NCBI RefSeq assembly: GCF_047123815.1
Contig: NZ_CP138920.1
Location: 124,001 to 188,000 of the forward strand
DNA: 64,000 nucleotides
DNA from: Maricaulis sp017643475
Lineage (GTDB): Bacteria; Pseudomonadota; Alphaproteobacteria; Caulobacterales; Maricaulaceae
Reading direction: 5' to 3'
The notes under the pieces are model-generated. The model had not been told where the DNA came from and made no database searches. It saw only the letters and a list, made by a program, of their open reading frames with translations. Both the position numbers and the translations under genes were made by a program. Below, one piece after another: positions 18,266 to 26,256 of the stretch (positions within the stretch are counted from its first letter, which is position 1; the number at the start of each line of letters is the position of its first letter).

Positions 18266-18712
18266 ATGAACTGGGACACGACGGATTATGTGATCGCAAC
18301 GGCCCTGTTTGCCAGCTGCGCGCTGGTGACCTGGCTGATCACCCGCAATGCACGATCACACTGGCATATCCTGGCCGGCACCCTCGCCGCTCTGGGTGCG
18401 CTTGTCCTGGTCTGGATGCAGCTGGCCGTCGGCCTGATCGGTTCCGGCGAGCATCCGATCAATCAGGCCATGACGCTGGTGCTTGCAGCGGGAGCCATCG
18501 GATCCGCGCTGTCCCGTTTCCGGGCCAGCGGGATGCGGACGACCATGCTTGCGGTCGCCGGAACACAGATGACGCTCGGCGCGCTGGGCTTCATCCTGGC
18601 AACGCCGGACCTGTTCAGCGATGTTTTCCTGGTCACCACTTTCTTTGCGGGGATCTGGACGGGGTCAGCGCTTCTTTTTCACCTGGCCTACCGCAGAGAA
18701 CAGCGCGCATGA
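18266..18712 (+). CDS. Small integral membrane protein, function unknown
   Basis: A 148-residue hydrophobic protein with four predicted transmembrane helices (about residues 9-28, 35-57, 66-84 and 95-130, the last possibly split in two). No catalytic or binding motif is visible. The ATG at 18266 was chosen because AAGGGA lies 8 nt upstream; ATG 18260 is too close to it. It is divergent from the serine hydrolase across about 100 nt and is convergent with hppA. Confidence 0.6.
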   Translation: MNWDTTDYVIATALFASCALVTWLITRNARSHWHILAGTLAALGALVLVWMQLAVGLIGSGEHPINQAMTLVLAAGAIGSALSRFRASGMRTTMLAVAGTQMTLGALGFILATPDLFSDVFLVTTFFAGIWTGSALLFHLAYRREQRA

Positions 18713-18740
18713 GAAAAGCCCCGGCCAGCTGACCGGGGCT
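18713..18740 (-). terminator. Rho-independent terminator of hppA
   Basis: An 8-bp perfect stem AGCCCCGG/CCGGGGCT with an 8-nt loop, followed on the minus strand by TTTTC. It lies just downstream of the hppA stop and abuts the stop of the convergent membrane-protein gene. Confidence 0.75.
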
Positions 18741-18765
18741 CTCCAGTTCGATCGATCTGGACCGC

Positions 18766-20853
18766 TTAGCCAGCCAGGAAGGCGAGCAGCAGCAGAGCCA
18801 CGATATTCGTGATCTTGATCATCGGGTTCACAGCCGGACCGGCCGTGTCCTTGTACGGGTCACCAACGGTGTCGCCGGTTACCGAAGCTTTGTGAGCTTC
18901 GGAACCCTTGCCACCATGATTGCCGTCCTCGATATACTTCTTGGCGTTGTCCCATGCACCGCCACCGACGGTCATGGAAACGGCCACGAAGAGACCATTG
19001 ACGATCACACCCAGCAGCATCGCACCGACGGCCGTCAGGGCAGCAGCCTGGCCGGCAATCGCGTTGATGGCGAAGTAAAGCACGATCGGTGACAGAACCG
19101 GCAGAAGCGACGGCACGATCATCTCGCGGATCGCAGCCTTGGTGAGGATGTCCACGGCGCGGCCGTAATCCGGCTTCGCCTTGAACTCCATGATGCCCGG
19201 GATCTCCTTGAACTGTCGGCGTACTTCGGCAACGACCGAGGTCGCGGCACGACCGACAGCCATCATCGACATGCCACCGAACAGGTAAGGCAGAAGACCA
19301 CCAAAGAGCAGGCCGACGATCACGTACGGATCCTTCAGCGAGAATTCCAGCTCCATGTGAAGCAGGTGCTCGATGTCGGTTGTATAAGCCGCGAAAAGGA
19401 CCAGGGCACCCAGACCGGCGGAGCCGATCGCATAACCCTTGGTGACCGCTTTTGTCGTGTTACCAACAGCGTCCAGCGTATCCGTCGTGTCACGAACGCT
19501 TTCATCGAGGCCCGCCATCTCGGCGATACCACCGGCATTGTCGGTGACCGGACCGAAGGCGTCGAGCGCGACGATCAGACCCGCCAGGGCCAGCATGGTG
19601 GTCACCGCAATGGCGATACCGAACAGGCCTGCAAGCATGAAGGTCGATAGAATACCGAGAATGATGATGATCGCCGGCAGAGCAGTCGCTTCCAGGGAAA
19701 CAGCAAGACCCTGGATGACGTTGGTACCATGGCCGGACTCGGAGGCTTCAGCCACCGACTTCACCGGACGGAATTCCGTGCCGGTATAGTATTCCGTGAC
19801 CCAGATGATCGCCGCCGTAACGACGAGACCGATCAGGCCGCACCAGAACAGGTTCATGCCGGTAATCATGGTGCCGGCAACTTCGCCGATCTCGCCCATG
19901 CCATTCGGCAGGGCATAGGTGTTGACCACCCACAGACCACCAATGGACAGCACACCCGCAGCGATGAGGCCCTTGTAGAGCGCGCCCATCACATTGGTAC
20001 CGCCGCCCAGGCTGACGAAGAAGGTACCGATGATGGAGGTGACGATACACACCGCAGCGATTGCCAGCGGATAGATCATCATCGTTGCGCCGAGACCATC
20101 CGCAAAGAAGATCGCCGCGAGAACCATCGTCGCAACAACCGTCACGGCATAGGTCTCGAACAGATCAGCAGCCATGCCGGCACAGTCGCCGACATTATCG
20201 CCGACATTGTCAGCGATGGTTGCAGCGTTGCGCGGATCATCCTCCGGGATACCGGCTTCGATCTTGCCGACCATGTCGCCACCCACATCAGCACCTTTGG
20301 TGAAGATGCCGCCCCCCAGACGGGCGAAGATGGAGATCAGGGAGGCGCCAAAGCCCAGGGCGACCAGAGCGTCGATGACCGTACGGTCTCCCGCCTCAAA
20401 GCCCATCGCGCCGGTCAGCAGCCAGAAATATCCGGCCACACCCAGCAGCGCCAAGCCAGCCACCAGCATGCCGGTGATCGCACCAGAGCGGAAAGCGACA
20501 GCCAGGCCTGCAGCCAGGCCGGTGCTAGCGGCTTGGGTCGTGCGCACATTGGCGCGGACCGAAACCAGCATGCCTATGAATCCGGCCGCGCCGGACAGGA
20601 CTGCACCGATGGCAAAACCGAGTGCGACTTGCCAGCCCAGAGTGACGGCAATCAGGATACATACGACGACACCGACGATGGCGATGGTGGTGTATTGGCG
20701 CTTGAGATAAGCGTTAGCGCCTTCTTGGATGGCCGATGCAATTTCCTGCATCTTCTCCGAGCCTGCACTCGCGCTCATCAGGCGTTGTGTTTGCACAACC
20801 CCATAGATGATGGCGAGAACAGCTGCGGCAATGGCCAGCATAAGCATGTTCAT
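18766..20853 (-). CDS. hppA: Proton-pumping membrane pyrophosphatase, K+-independent type
   Basis: Couples hydrolysis of pyrophosphate to proton export across the inner membrane. The 695-residue protein has about 16 transmembrane helices. The pyrophosphate-binding signature GGDMVGKIEAGIPEDDPRN and the following DNVGDNVGDCAGMAADLFE are intact. Lys468 in GNTTKA replaces the Ala of K+-dependent enzymes, a recognised marker of the K+-independent H+ pump. A terminator follows; upstream lie repeated CTAGGGG motifs. Confidence 0.95.
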   Translation of the reverse strand: MNMLMLAIAAAVLAIIYGVVQTQRLMSASAGSEKMQEIASAIQEGANAYLKRQYTTIAIVGVVVCILIAVTLGWQVALGFAIGAVLSGAAGFIGMLVSVRANVRTTQAASTGLAAGLAVAFRSGAITGMLVAGLALLGVAGYFWLLTGAMGFEAGDRTVIDALVALGFGASLISIFARLGGGIFTKGADVGGDMVGKIEAGIPEDDPRNAATIADNVGDNVGDCAGMAADLFETYAVTVVATMVLAAIFFADGLGATMMIYPLAIAAVCIVTSIIGTFFVSLGGGTNVMGALYKGLIAAGVLSIGGLWVVNTYALPNGMGEIGEVAGTMITGMNLFWCGLIGLVVTAAIIWVTEYYTGTEFRPVKSVAEASESGHGTNVIQGLAVSLEATALPAIIIILGILSTFMLAGLFGIAIAVTTMLALAGLIVALDAFGPVTDNAGGIAEMAGLDESVRDTTDTLDAVGNTTKAVTKGYAIGSAGLGALVLFAAYTTDIEHLLHMELEFSLKDPYVIVGLLFGGLLPYLFGGMSMMAVGRAATSVVAEVRRQFKEIPGIMEFKAKPDYGRAVDILTKAAIREMIVPSLLPVLSPIVLYFAINAIAGQAAALTAVGAMLLGVIVNGLFVAVSMTVGGGAWDNAKKYIEDGNHGGKGSEAHKASVTGDTVGDPYKDTAGPAVNPMIKITNIVALLLLAFLAG

Positions 20854-20941
20854 GGCGTAGAGCCCCGTTATTTTTCCTCACATCGGCCTTTATTTTCAAC
20901 GGGGAAGTCAAACGCGGGAATCGCGCCGACCGTAAAAAACT

Positions 20942-20981
20942 CCCCCTAGACGAATGGACTATGCCCAATGCCCCTAGGGGG
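20942..20981 (-). promoter_or_regulatory. Paired CTAGGGG motifs upstream of hppA
   Basis: The palindrome CCCCTAGGGG (20971-20980, flanked by a further G) and a second CTAGGGGG on the minus strand (20942-20949) lie about 90-130 nt upstream of the hppA start. Their repetition in a short AT/GC-mixed gap suggests a regulator site. No known regulator is assigned. Confidence 0.3.
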
Positions 20982-21038
20982 TGCAATACGCCGACGCGCT
21001 TGACCCGCTAAATATCCAAGAAAAAAGGAAAACAGACG

Positions 21039-21536
21039 CTATCGGGCGAAAAGACGGACGTCGAAACTCCGAATCTCGAGCGTTTCGATTGCGCCTGCGC
21101 CGTAATACTCGCCAAGTGCCTGCGACCAGGCGGCCACGGCTGCTTCGCGGTTCAGGGCCTGCCCATCTTCAGTACTCAGATCTTCACGGAACGCGGTTCG
21201 TGTCATCAAATCAAGAGCATAATGGGTGTTTTCCTGCATGCGCCAGACGTCATGCCCCTGGGCCACACGCATGCGAACCAGCACATAGGCGAAACCGGTG
21301 AGACGGCCATTCTCCGCCAGCGGAGCGACCACGGCCGGCATGGTGAAGGAACGAGGATCATCCTCTTCCTCCACATATTCGTCTTCATTCTCATTGCCGC
21401 TGGAAAACAGCATGAGGAAACGATTTCCGGAACCGCCGGAACTGCCCTCGTCATCGCTCGACGGCGGCGCAGAGGCCGCGGCCAGCGCCGTCGAGCTTAG
21501 AAGAACCGACATCAGGAGCGAAATCAGAAAACGCAT
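21039..21536 (-). CDS. Exported protein of unknown function
   Basis: A 165-residue protein with a clear signal peptide (MRFLISLLMSVLLSSTALA), then a Ser/Gly/Asp/Glu-rich flexible stretch to about residue 60. A compact domain with FTMPAVVAPLAENGRLTGFA follows and runs to the end. The compact domain has the length and periodicity of a FliL-like or similar periplasmic domain, but there is no safe match. It starts downstream of thiL and may belong to that operon, although upstream in-frame codons overlap the thiL stop. The ATG at 21536 follows GAGGTG. Confidence 0.65.
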   Translation of the reverse strand: MRFLISLLMSVLLSSTALAAASAPPSSDDEGSSGGSGNRFLMLFSSGNENEDEYVEEEDDPRSFTMPAVVAPLAENGRLTGFAYVLVRMRVAQGHDVWRMQENTHYALDLMTRTAFREDLSTEDGQALNREAAVAAWSQALGEYYGAGAIETLEIRSFDVRLFAR

Positions 21537-21577
21537 CACACACCTCACCATCCAGCCGAAAGCGTAAGTGAGAGGCG

Positions 21578-22546
21578 TCAAAAATGCGTAAAACCGCCTG
21601 CAGCCACATCCAGAGCCACGCCTGCATCATCCAGAAGCTGGCAACCTTCACCCGCAATAACCCGTCCAATCCAGTTCAGGGAAAGCCCGGTTTCCTCCTG
21701 CAGCGCCAGGATGTCGCCGGAGCGTGAGGATGGTGCTGTGAACAAGAGCTCGTAGTCATCGCCGGCACTCGCCAGCTTGATGAGACCTGGCTGCCCCTCG
21801 TTTTCCAGCCACAACAGTGCGGGATCTGACAGCGGGATCATGGCGCTTTCGATTTCCAGCCCGACACCGGAGGCTTTTGCCAAATGAACCGCGTCGGCAA
21901 TCAAGCCATCCGAGATGTCGACACAGGCTGACGCCAGCCCCCGCAGCTCCAGGCCAAGTTCCAGACGCGCCTCGGGATGTTCATACCGGGCCAGCAGGTC
22001 GGCCTGCTTGTCCAGCGTGTTCAACGCCATTTTGAGGCCGAGCCCGGCATCGCCGATCGTTCCAGACACCCAGACATCATCACCTTCACGCGCGCCAGAG
22101 CGCACAAGCCCCTGCCCGCTCGGCACTTCCCCGATCAGCGTCAGGGAGATAACCAGCTGCTCGCCTCCTGATGTGGTGTCTCCACCAATCAACGGAAGTT
22201 CCAGCGGCTGTGACAGGGCCGCGAACGCCTTGGCAAGCGCCTCCCGGCGAGAAGCCTCCCAGCTTTCCGGGAAAGCCACAGAACTCATGAAAGCCAGGGG
22301 AAAGGCGCCCATGGCGGCAAGATCGGAGAGATTGCTGTGCAGGGCCCGCGCCGCGATAACGTCGGCGCTTGCATCAACCGGAAAATGGCGACCTTCCACC
22401 AACATGTCGCTCGCCAGCACGATTTCGTGGCCAGCCTGCGGGGTCAGCAAGGCGGCGTCATCCAGCAGGCCGAGCGCTGCGGGATGACCCAGTGTCATGG
22501 GTTTCAGGAAGGTCTCGATAAAGTCGAACTCGTTCGAGCCGCTCAT
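21578..22546 (-). CDS. thiL: Thiamine-monophosphate kinase
   Basis: Phosphorylates thiamine phosphate to thiamine diphosphate. The 322-residue PurM-like enzyme shows the conserved start NEFDFIETFLKP, DDAALL and SDMLVEGRHFP near residues 25-55, the HSNLSDLAAMGAFP motif, GGDTTSGG, and DISDGLIADAVHLAKASGVG. The ATG at 22546 follows the nusB stop at once (TAGGTGATG); a GTG one codon earlier is also possible. Placement after nusB is typical in proteobacteria. Confidence 0.95.
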   Translation of the reverse strand: MSGSNEFDFIETFLKPMTLGHPAALGLLDDAALLTPQAGHEIVLASDMLVEGRHFPVDASADVIAARALHSNLSDLAAMGAFPLAFMSSVAFPESWEASRREALAKAFAALSQPLELPLIGGDTTSGGEQLVISLTLIGEVPSGQGLVRSGAREGDDVWVSGTIGDAGLGLKMALNTLDKQADLLARYEHPEARLELGLELRGLASACVDISDGLIADAVHLAKASGVGLEIESAMIPLSDPALLWLENEGQPGLIKLASAGDDYELLFTAPSSRSGDILALQEETGLSLNWIGRVIAGEGCQLLDDAGVALDVAAGGFTHF

Positions 22547-22549
22547 CAC

Positions 22550-23026
22550 CTAGAATTCCGAAGCGCGCGCCTTGCGGCCGCACTTGTCCAGCGCGGCATT
22601 GACGAATTTCGGTTCGGAGCCCTCGAAGAACGCGTTGGCGATCTCGACATATTCATCGATCACGACCTTTGCGGGAACATCGTCGCGCTTGAACAGCTCG
22701 AAACCGCCGGAGCGCAGAATGGCCCGAACGGTCGCGTCCAGACGCTCCATACGCCAGCCATCGGCCAGGACTTCATCAATCGCCGGGTCAACTGTCGCCT
22801 GGTTGCTGACCACGCCGCTGACAAGATCATCGAAGAAATCCTCGTCCGCCTCGACATATTCCGGACCTTCATGCGCCGCACCGAAACGGTGATCGCGAAA
22901 CTCCCGAATCACGTCCTTGGCGCCGCGTGAGGCAATTTCCATCTGGTAAAGCGCTTGCACAGCGGACAGCCGGGCCATGCGACGCAGACGCGCACGGCGT
23001 TCGGACGGGTTTTCTTTTTCAGTCAT
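22550..23026 (-). CDS. nusB: Transcription antitermination factor NusB
   Basis: Binds rRNA boxA with NusE to prevent early termination. The 158-residue helical protein has ARLSAVQALYQMEI near the start and an end region with PAKVVIDEYVEIANAFFEGSEPKFVNAALDK, as in the family. The ATG at 23026 was chosen, 1 nt after the ribH stop; a GTG at 23059 inside ribH would add 11 residues. Confidence 0.93.
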   Translation of the reverse strand: MTEKENPSERRARLRRMARLSAVQALYQMEIASRGAKDVIREFRDHRFGAAHEGPEYVEADEDFFDDLVSGVVSNQATVDPAIDEVLADGWRMERLDATVRAILRSGGFELFKRDDVPAKVVIDEYVEIANAFFEGSEPKFVNAALDKCGRKARASEF

Positions 23027-23027
23027 C

Positions 23028-23465
23028 TCAATCTTCCGCTTCGCCGCGGAAACGGTCACGAAGCTGCAGGATGGACAGGCAGGCTTCGGCCGCGTCAGCG
23101 CCCTTGTTCTTGTCGACCGCCCTTACCATGGCCTGCGCCCGGTTTTCCACCGTCAGTATGCCATTGCCGACCGGCACACCTTCCAGCGACAGATCCATCA
23201 GGCCGCGCGCAGACTCGCCACAAACATAGTCATAATGCGTCGTCTCGCCGCGAATGACACAGCCCAGCGCGATATAGCCGTCATAACCGGCATCGGTCAG
23301 CTCGGCTTGGGTGATAGCACCGGGGATTTCCAGCGCACCGGGAACCTCGACGACGTCAAACGAGCAGCCCGCCGTGGCCAGCGTCTCGGATGCGCCCTTG
23401 ATCATCGGGTCAGCGATCTCGCGGTAAAAGGCGCCGGCGATGATGAGAATGCGATAGCCGCTCAT
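23028..23465 (-). CDS. ribH: 6,7-dimethyl-8-ribityllumazine synthase
   Basis: Penultimate riboflavin step, joining 5-amino-6-ribitylaminouracil and DHBP. The 145-residue enzyme has the substrate-loop motif VPGALEIPGAI, GCVIRGETTHYDYVC with the catalytic His, and GVPVGNGILTVEN. It has GGAG before its ATG and sits 1 nt after the ribB stop. Confidence 0.95.
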   Translation of the reverse strand: MSGYRILIIAGAFYREIADPMIKGASETLATAGCSFDVVEVPGALEIPGAITQAELTDAGYDGYIALGCVIRGETTHYDYVCGESARGLMDLSLEGVPVGNGILTVENRAQAMVRAVDKNKGADAAEACLSILQLRDRFRGEAED

Positions 23466-23466
23466 G

Positions 23467-24582
23467 TCAGTCTCCAGAAAACAGGCGTTCCTTGCGAACG
23501 CTCAGGCCGTACCCTTCCAGACCGACAATGGTCTGCGGCTTGGTAGTCAGCAGGTCCATTTCCTGCACACCGAGGTCGAGCAGAATTTGCGCGCCGATGC
23601 CGTATTCGCGCAGGCGACGGGCCTCGCGCTCATCCTGCGGGAGAGCGGGATGGGCGCCCAGGCGCTCGACAATCGCCGTGTGGCTGGTTTCGCGGATGAA
23701 TACCATCACGCCGGGACCATCATTCTCGGCCAGCGCCTTGATACCCGCTTCTGCAAGGCCACCACGCCCCCCCGCCTCACGCAGGACATCGTCCACGAAG
23801 GAGACCTTGTGCATGCGGACCAGGGTCGGCTCGTGGGAGGACGGCTTGCCCTTGACCAGCGCGACATGTTCCGCGCCATCAATCGTATTGCGGAATACGA
23901 CCAGCTTGAACGGCCCGCCCCACTGGCTGGTGAACTCGCTCTCCAGCCGGCGCTCGATGAAACGGTCATTGCGGCGGCGATAGGCGATCAGGTCCTCGAT
24001 CGTGCCGATTTTCAGCCCGTGCAGCTGAGCAAAGGCGATGAGATCGGGCAGACGCGCCATGGTGCCGTCTTCATTCATGATCTCGCAGATCACGCCAGAG
24101 GAACCGGCACCGGCCAGCCGAGCGACATCAACAGACGCCTCGGTATGCCCAGCCCGGATCAGGACACCACCATCGCGGGCGACCAGTGGAAAAACGTGTC
24201 CCGGTGTTGCGATGTCATCAGCGCCCTTAGATGGGTCGGTAGCGACTTCAATCGTCCGCGCGCGATCATGCGCGGAAATTCCGGTCGTGACGCCGTCACG
24301 CGCTTCGATGGACACGGTGAAAGCCGTCTGGTGGCGCGAACGGTTCTCCGAGGACATCAGCTTCAGATCGAGCTGTTCGATACGTTCCTGGCTCATCGCG
24401 AGGCAAATCAGGCCGCGACCGTGTTTGGCCATGAAATTGACCGCGTCGGGCGTTGCGAACTTGGCGGGGATGACCAGGTCACCCTCGTTTTCGCGGTCCT
24501 CGGCATCGACCAGGATAAACATACGCCCATTGCGGGCGTCCTCGATAATGTCCTCGATCGGGGAGAGAGGGATATCGCTCAC
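23467..24582 (-). CDS. ribB: DHBP synthase with degenerate GTP-cyclohydrolase-II-like C-terminal domain (RibBX type)
   Basis: The N-terminal 200 residues form 3,4-dihydroxy-2-butanone-4-phosphate synthase, with catalytic DAEDRENEGDL, RSRHQTAFTVSIEA, HVFPL and RAGHTEASVDVA. The C-terminal domain is homologous to RibA, but the zinc-binding C-x10-C-x-C is absent (the site reads VRMHKVSFVDDVLREAGG), and the GRNIGL-like GTP loop is replaced by RETSHTAIV. It should therefore not be a cyclohydrolase. Such RibBX fusions are known in alphaproteobacteria. Start codon GTG overlaps the ribE stop (GTGA) and has GGAGG upstream. Confidence 0.9.
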   Translation of the reverse strand: MSDIPLSPIEDIIEDARNGRMFILVDAEDRENEGDLVIPAKFATPDAVNFMAKHGRGLICLAMSQERIEQLDLKLMSSENRSRHQTAFTVSIEARDGVTTGISAHDRARTIEVATDPSKGADDIATPGHVFPLVARDGGVLIRAGHTEASVDVARLAGAGSSGVICEIMNEDGTMARLPDLIAFAQLHGLKIGTIEDLIAYRRRNDRFIERRLESEFTSQWGGPFKLVVFRNTIDGAEHVALVKGKPSSHEPTLVRMHKVSFVDDVLREAGGRGGLAEAGIKALAENDGPGVMVFIRETSHTAIVERLGAHPALPQDEREARRLREYGIGAQILLDLGVQEMDLLTTKPQTIVGLEGYGLSVRKERLFSGD

Positions 24583-25190
24583 GCCTGATCCTCCGAAAAT
24601 TCGTTCAGGCGCGCGGCGTAGCGCGCCATGAGATCGACCTCAAGGTTTACGCGTGCGGCTTTTTGCAGTTGGCCCAGCGTCGTCACCTCTGCGGTGTGGG
24701 GAATAATCATCAGATCGAAGGTCTCGCGGGTGACATCATTGACCGTCAGCGACACGCCATCGACCGTGACAGAACCCTTCTTGGCGATGTACTTGTTGAG
24801 CTCCGCCGGTGGCCGGATTGTGAAGACGATCCAGTCGCCCTCATTCCGGCGATCCACGACCTCACCGACGCCATCCACATGGCCGGTAACCAGATGTCCG
24901 CCAAGCTCCTCGCCCATGGCCAGGGCGCGTTCCAGATTGACGGAGCGGCCTTCGCCGAGATCACCCAGCGTGGTCAGACGCAGGGTTTCCGGCGACACCT
25001 CGACGGCATACCAGCACCCATCCGCGGTGTTTTCTTTCTCGACCACGGTCAGGCAGGCGCCGGCATGGGCGATGGATGCACCCATATCGATCGTGTCGGC
25101 ATCATAGGGTGCCTCCACTTCAAACCGGACCACGTCGGTCCCGGATATCGAGCGAATTCGCCCCTTGGCCGTGATAATGCCTGTGAACAT
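24579..25190 (-). CDS. ribE: Riboflavin synthase, alpha chain
   Basis: Dismutates two ribityllumazines to riboflavin. The 203-residue protein shows the two-barrel duplication: MFTGIITAKGRI with SIAHAGACLTVVE, then LGGHLVTGHVDGVGEV with SVTVDGVSLTVNDV. It overlaps both neighbours by a few bases, so ribD-ribE-ribB are translationally coupled. Confidence 0.95.
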   Translation of the reverse strand: MFTGIITAKGRIRSISGTDVVRFEVEAPYDADTIDMGASIAHAGACLTVVEKENTADGCWYAVEVSPETLRLTTLGDLGEGRSVNLERALAMGEELGGHLVTGHVDGVGEVVDRRNEGDWIVFTIRPPAELNKYIAKKGSVTVDGVSLTVNDVTRETFDLMIIPHTAEVTTLGQLQKAARVNLEVDLMARYAARLNEFSEDQA

Positions 25191-25765
25191 CAGCGAACCC
25201 GTTCGTAAGTTTCCTGCAGATCATCACCGCGTTCGGTGACGGATATGCGCTTGAAGATGGGGGCAAGATCGAGACTCTCAAGGCCGAGTTCTGCACACAC
25301 GGACAATCCCTCGCCCCCCAAAATCTTCGGGGCTCGAAACCACTCAATGCGATCAACGAGATCCGCCTTGATCGCTGATGCGGCGATTTGACCGCCCGCC
25401 TCTATCATCACGCGCTCATATCCGTCGATCGCAGCAGCGATATCACCAGAAGCGCGTAGGATGACCTGCCGGTCACCACGCGCGAAGACTTTCGCGCCCA
25501 TATTCATCCGGCCCTGGCGGTCCAGCACGAGCAGATCCGGCTGTTTCTCCGGCATGGGATCGGTACGCGCCGTGAACTCCGGGTCATCTGCCAGGATAGT
25601 GCCGACACCGGTCAGGATCACATCATGCGCCGCGCGCATGCGATGCACTTCAGCGCGGCTTTCCGGGCCGGTGATCCATTTGGATTGTCCGTTGGACAGC
25701 GCAATCTTGCCATCAAGCGAGGTGGCTAATTTGAGCGTGACCCGCGGCTGGGCGGATGGGCTCAT
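25190..25765 (-). CDS. ribD: RibD reductase domain, stand-alone (lacks deaminase domain)
   Basis: A 191-residue protein matching only the C-terminal NADPH-dependent reductase half of RibD (5-amino-6-(5-phosphoribosylamino)uracil reductase), starting PRVTLKLATSLDGKIA and holding ILTGVGTILADDP and GGEGLSV. The zinc deaminase half (H-A-E and PCxxxGxxxPC motifs) is missing. The space upstream is occupied by nrdR, which overlaps its start by 4 nt, so no fusion partner was lost here. The deaminase must be encoded elsewhere in the genome. Confidence 0.88.
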   Translation of the reverse strand: MSPSAQPRVTLKLATSLDGKIALSNGQSKWITGPESRAEVHRMRAAHDVILTGVGTILADDPEFTARTDPMPEKQPDLLVLDRQGRMNMGAKVFARGDRQVILRASGDIAAAIDGYERVMIEAGGQIAASAIKADLVDRIEWFRAPKILGGEGLSVCAELGLESLDLAPIFKRISVTERGDDLQETYERVR

Positions 25766-26247
25766 TTTTTCTTGTCGCCTTGCGCATTCTTGCCGCCGCC
25801 GAGGTGTTCATCCTTGATGAATTCGCGGAAGTCCTCAACGCGGTGGAAGTCCTTGTAGACCGAGGCGTAACGCACATAGGCAACGCTATCGACGCTTTTC
25901 AGCGCCTCCATCACCAGCTCGCCTACACGGTCCGAAGTGATGTCCGTTTCGCCGGAGCTTTCCAGCTGGCGCACAATACCGGAGATCATCTGTTCGATAC
26001 GATCCGCCTCGATATTGCGCTTTTGCGCCGCGAGCTGGATGGAACGGCTGAGCTTTTCGCGATCAAACGGGACCCGGCGACCAGACTTTTTCGAGACCGT
26101 CAGTTCGCGCAACTGCACCCGTTCAAACGTGGTGAAACGGGCCGCACAGGACGGGCATTGCCGCCGGCGGCGAATGGCATTGCCATCTTCCGCCGGGCGG
26201 GAGTCTTTGACCTGGGTGTCTGGATGACCGCAAAAAGGACAGCGCAT
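25762..26247 (-). CDS. nrdR: Transcriptional repressor NrdR
   Basis: Zinc-ribbon and ATP-cone repressor of ribonucleotide reductase genes. The 161-residue protein begins MRCPFCGHPDTQVKDSR, with the second pair in RRQCPSCAARFTTFER. The ATP-cone (VSKKSGRRVPFDREKLSRSI) follows. The C-terminal 15 residues are Lys/Gly-rich. It lies between glyA and ribD, a common placement. Confidence 0.95.
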   Translation of the reverse strand: MRCPFCGHPDTQVKDSRPAEDGNAIRRRRQCPSCAARFTTFERVQLRELTVSKKSGRRVPFDREKLSRSIQLAAQKRNIEADRIEQMISGIVRQLESSGETDITSDRVGELVMEALKSVDSVAYVRYASVYKDFHRVEDFREFIKDEHLGGGKNAQGDKKK

Positions 26248-26256
26248 TCAGTTACC

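Noticed and set aside
19729..20949. 406-residue ORF opposite hppA
   Set aside because: It is antisense to the highly conserved pyrophosphatase and its composition (His, Arg, Asp-rich) is typical of a shadow frame.
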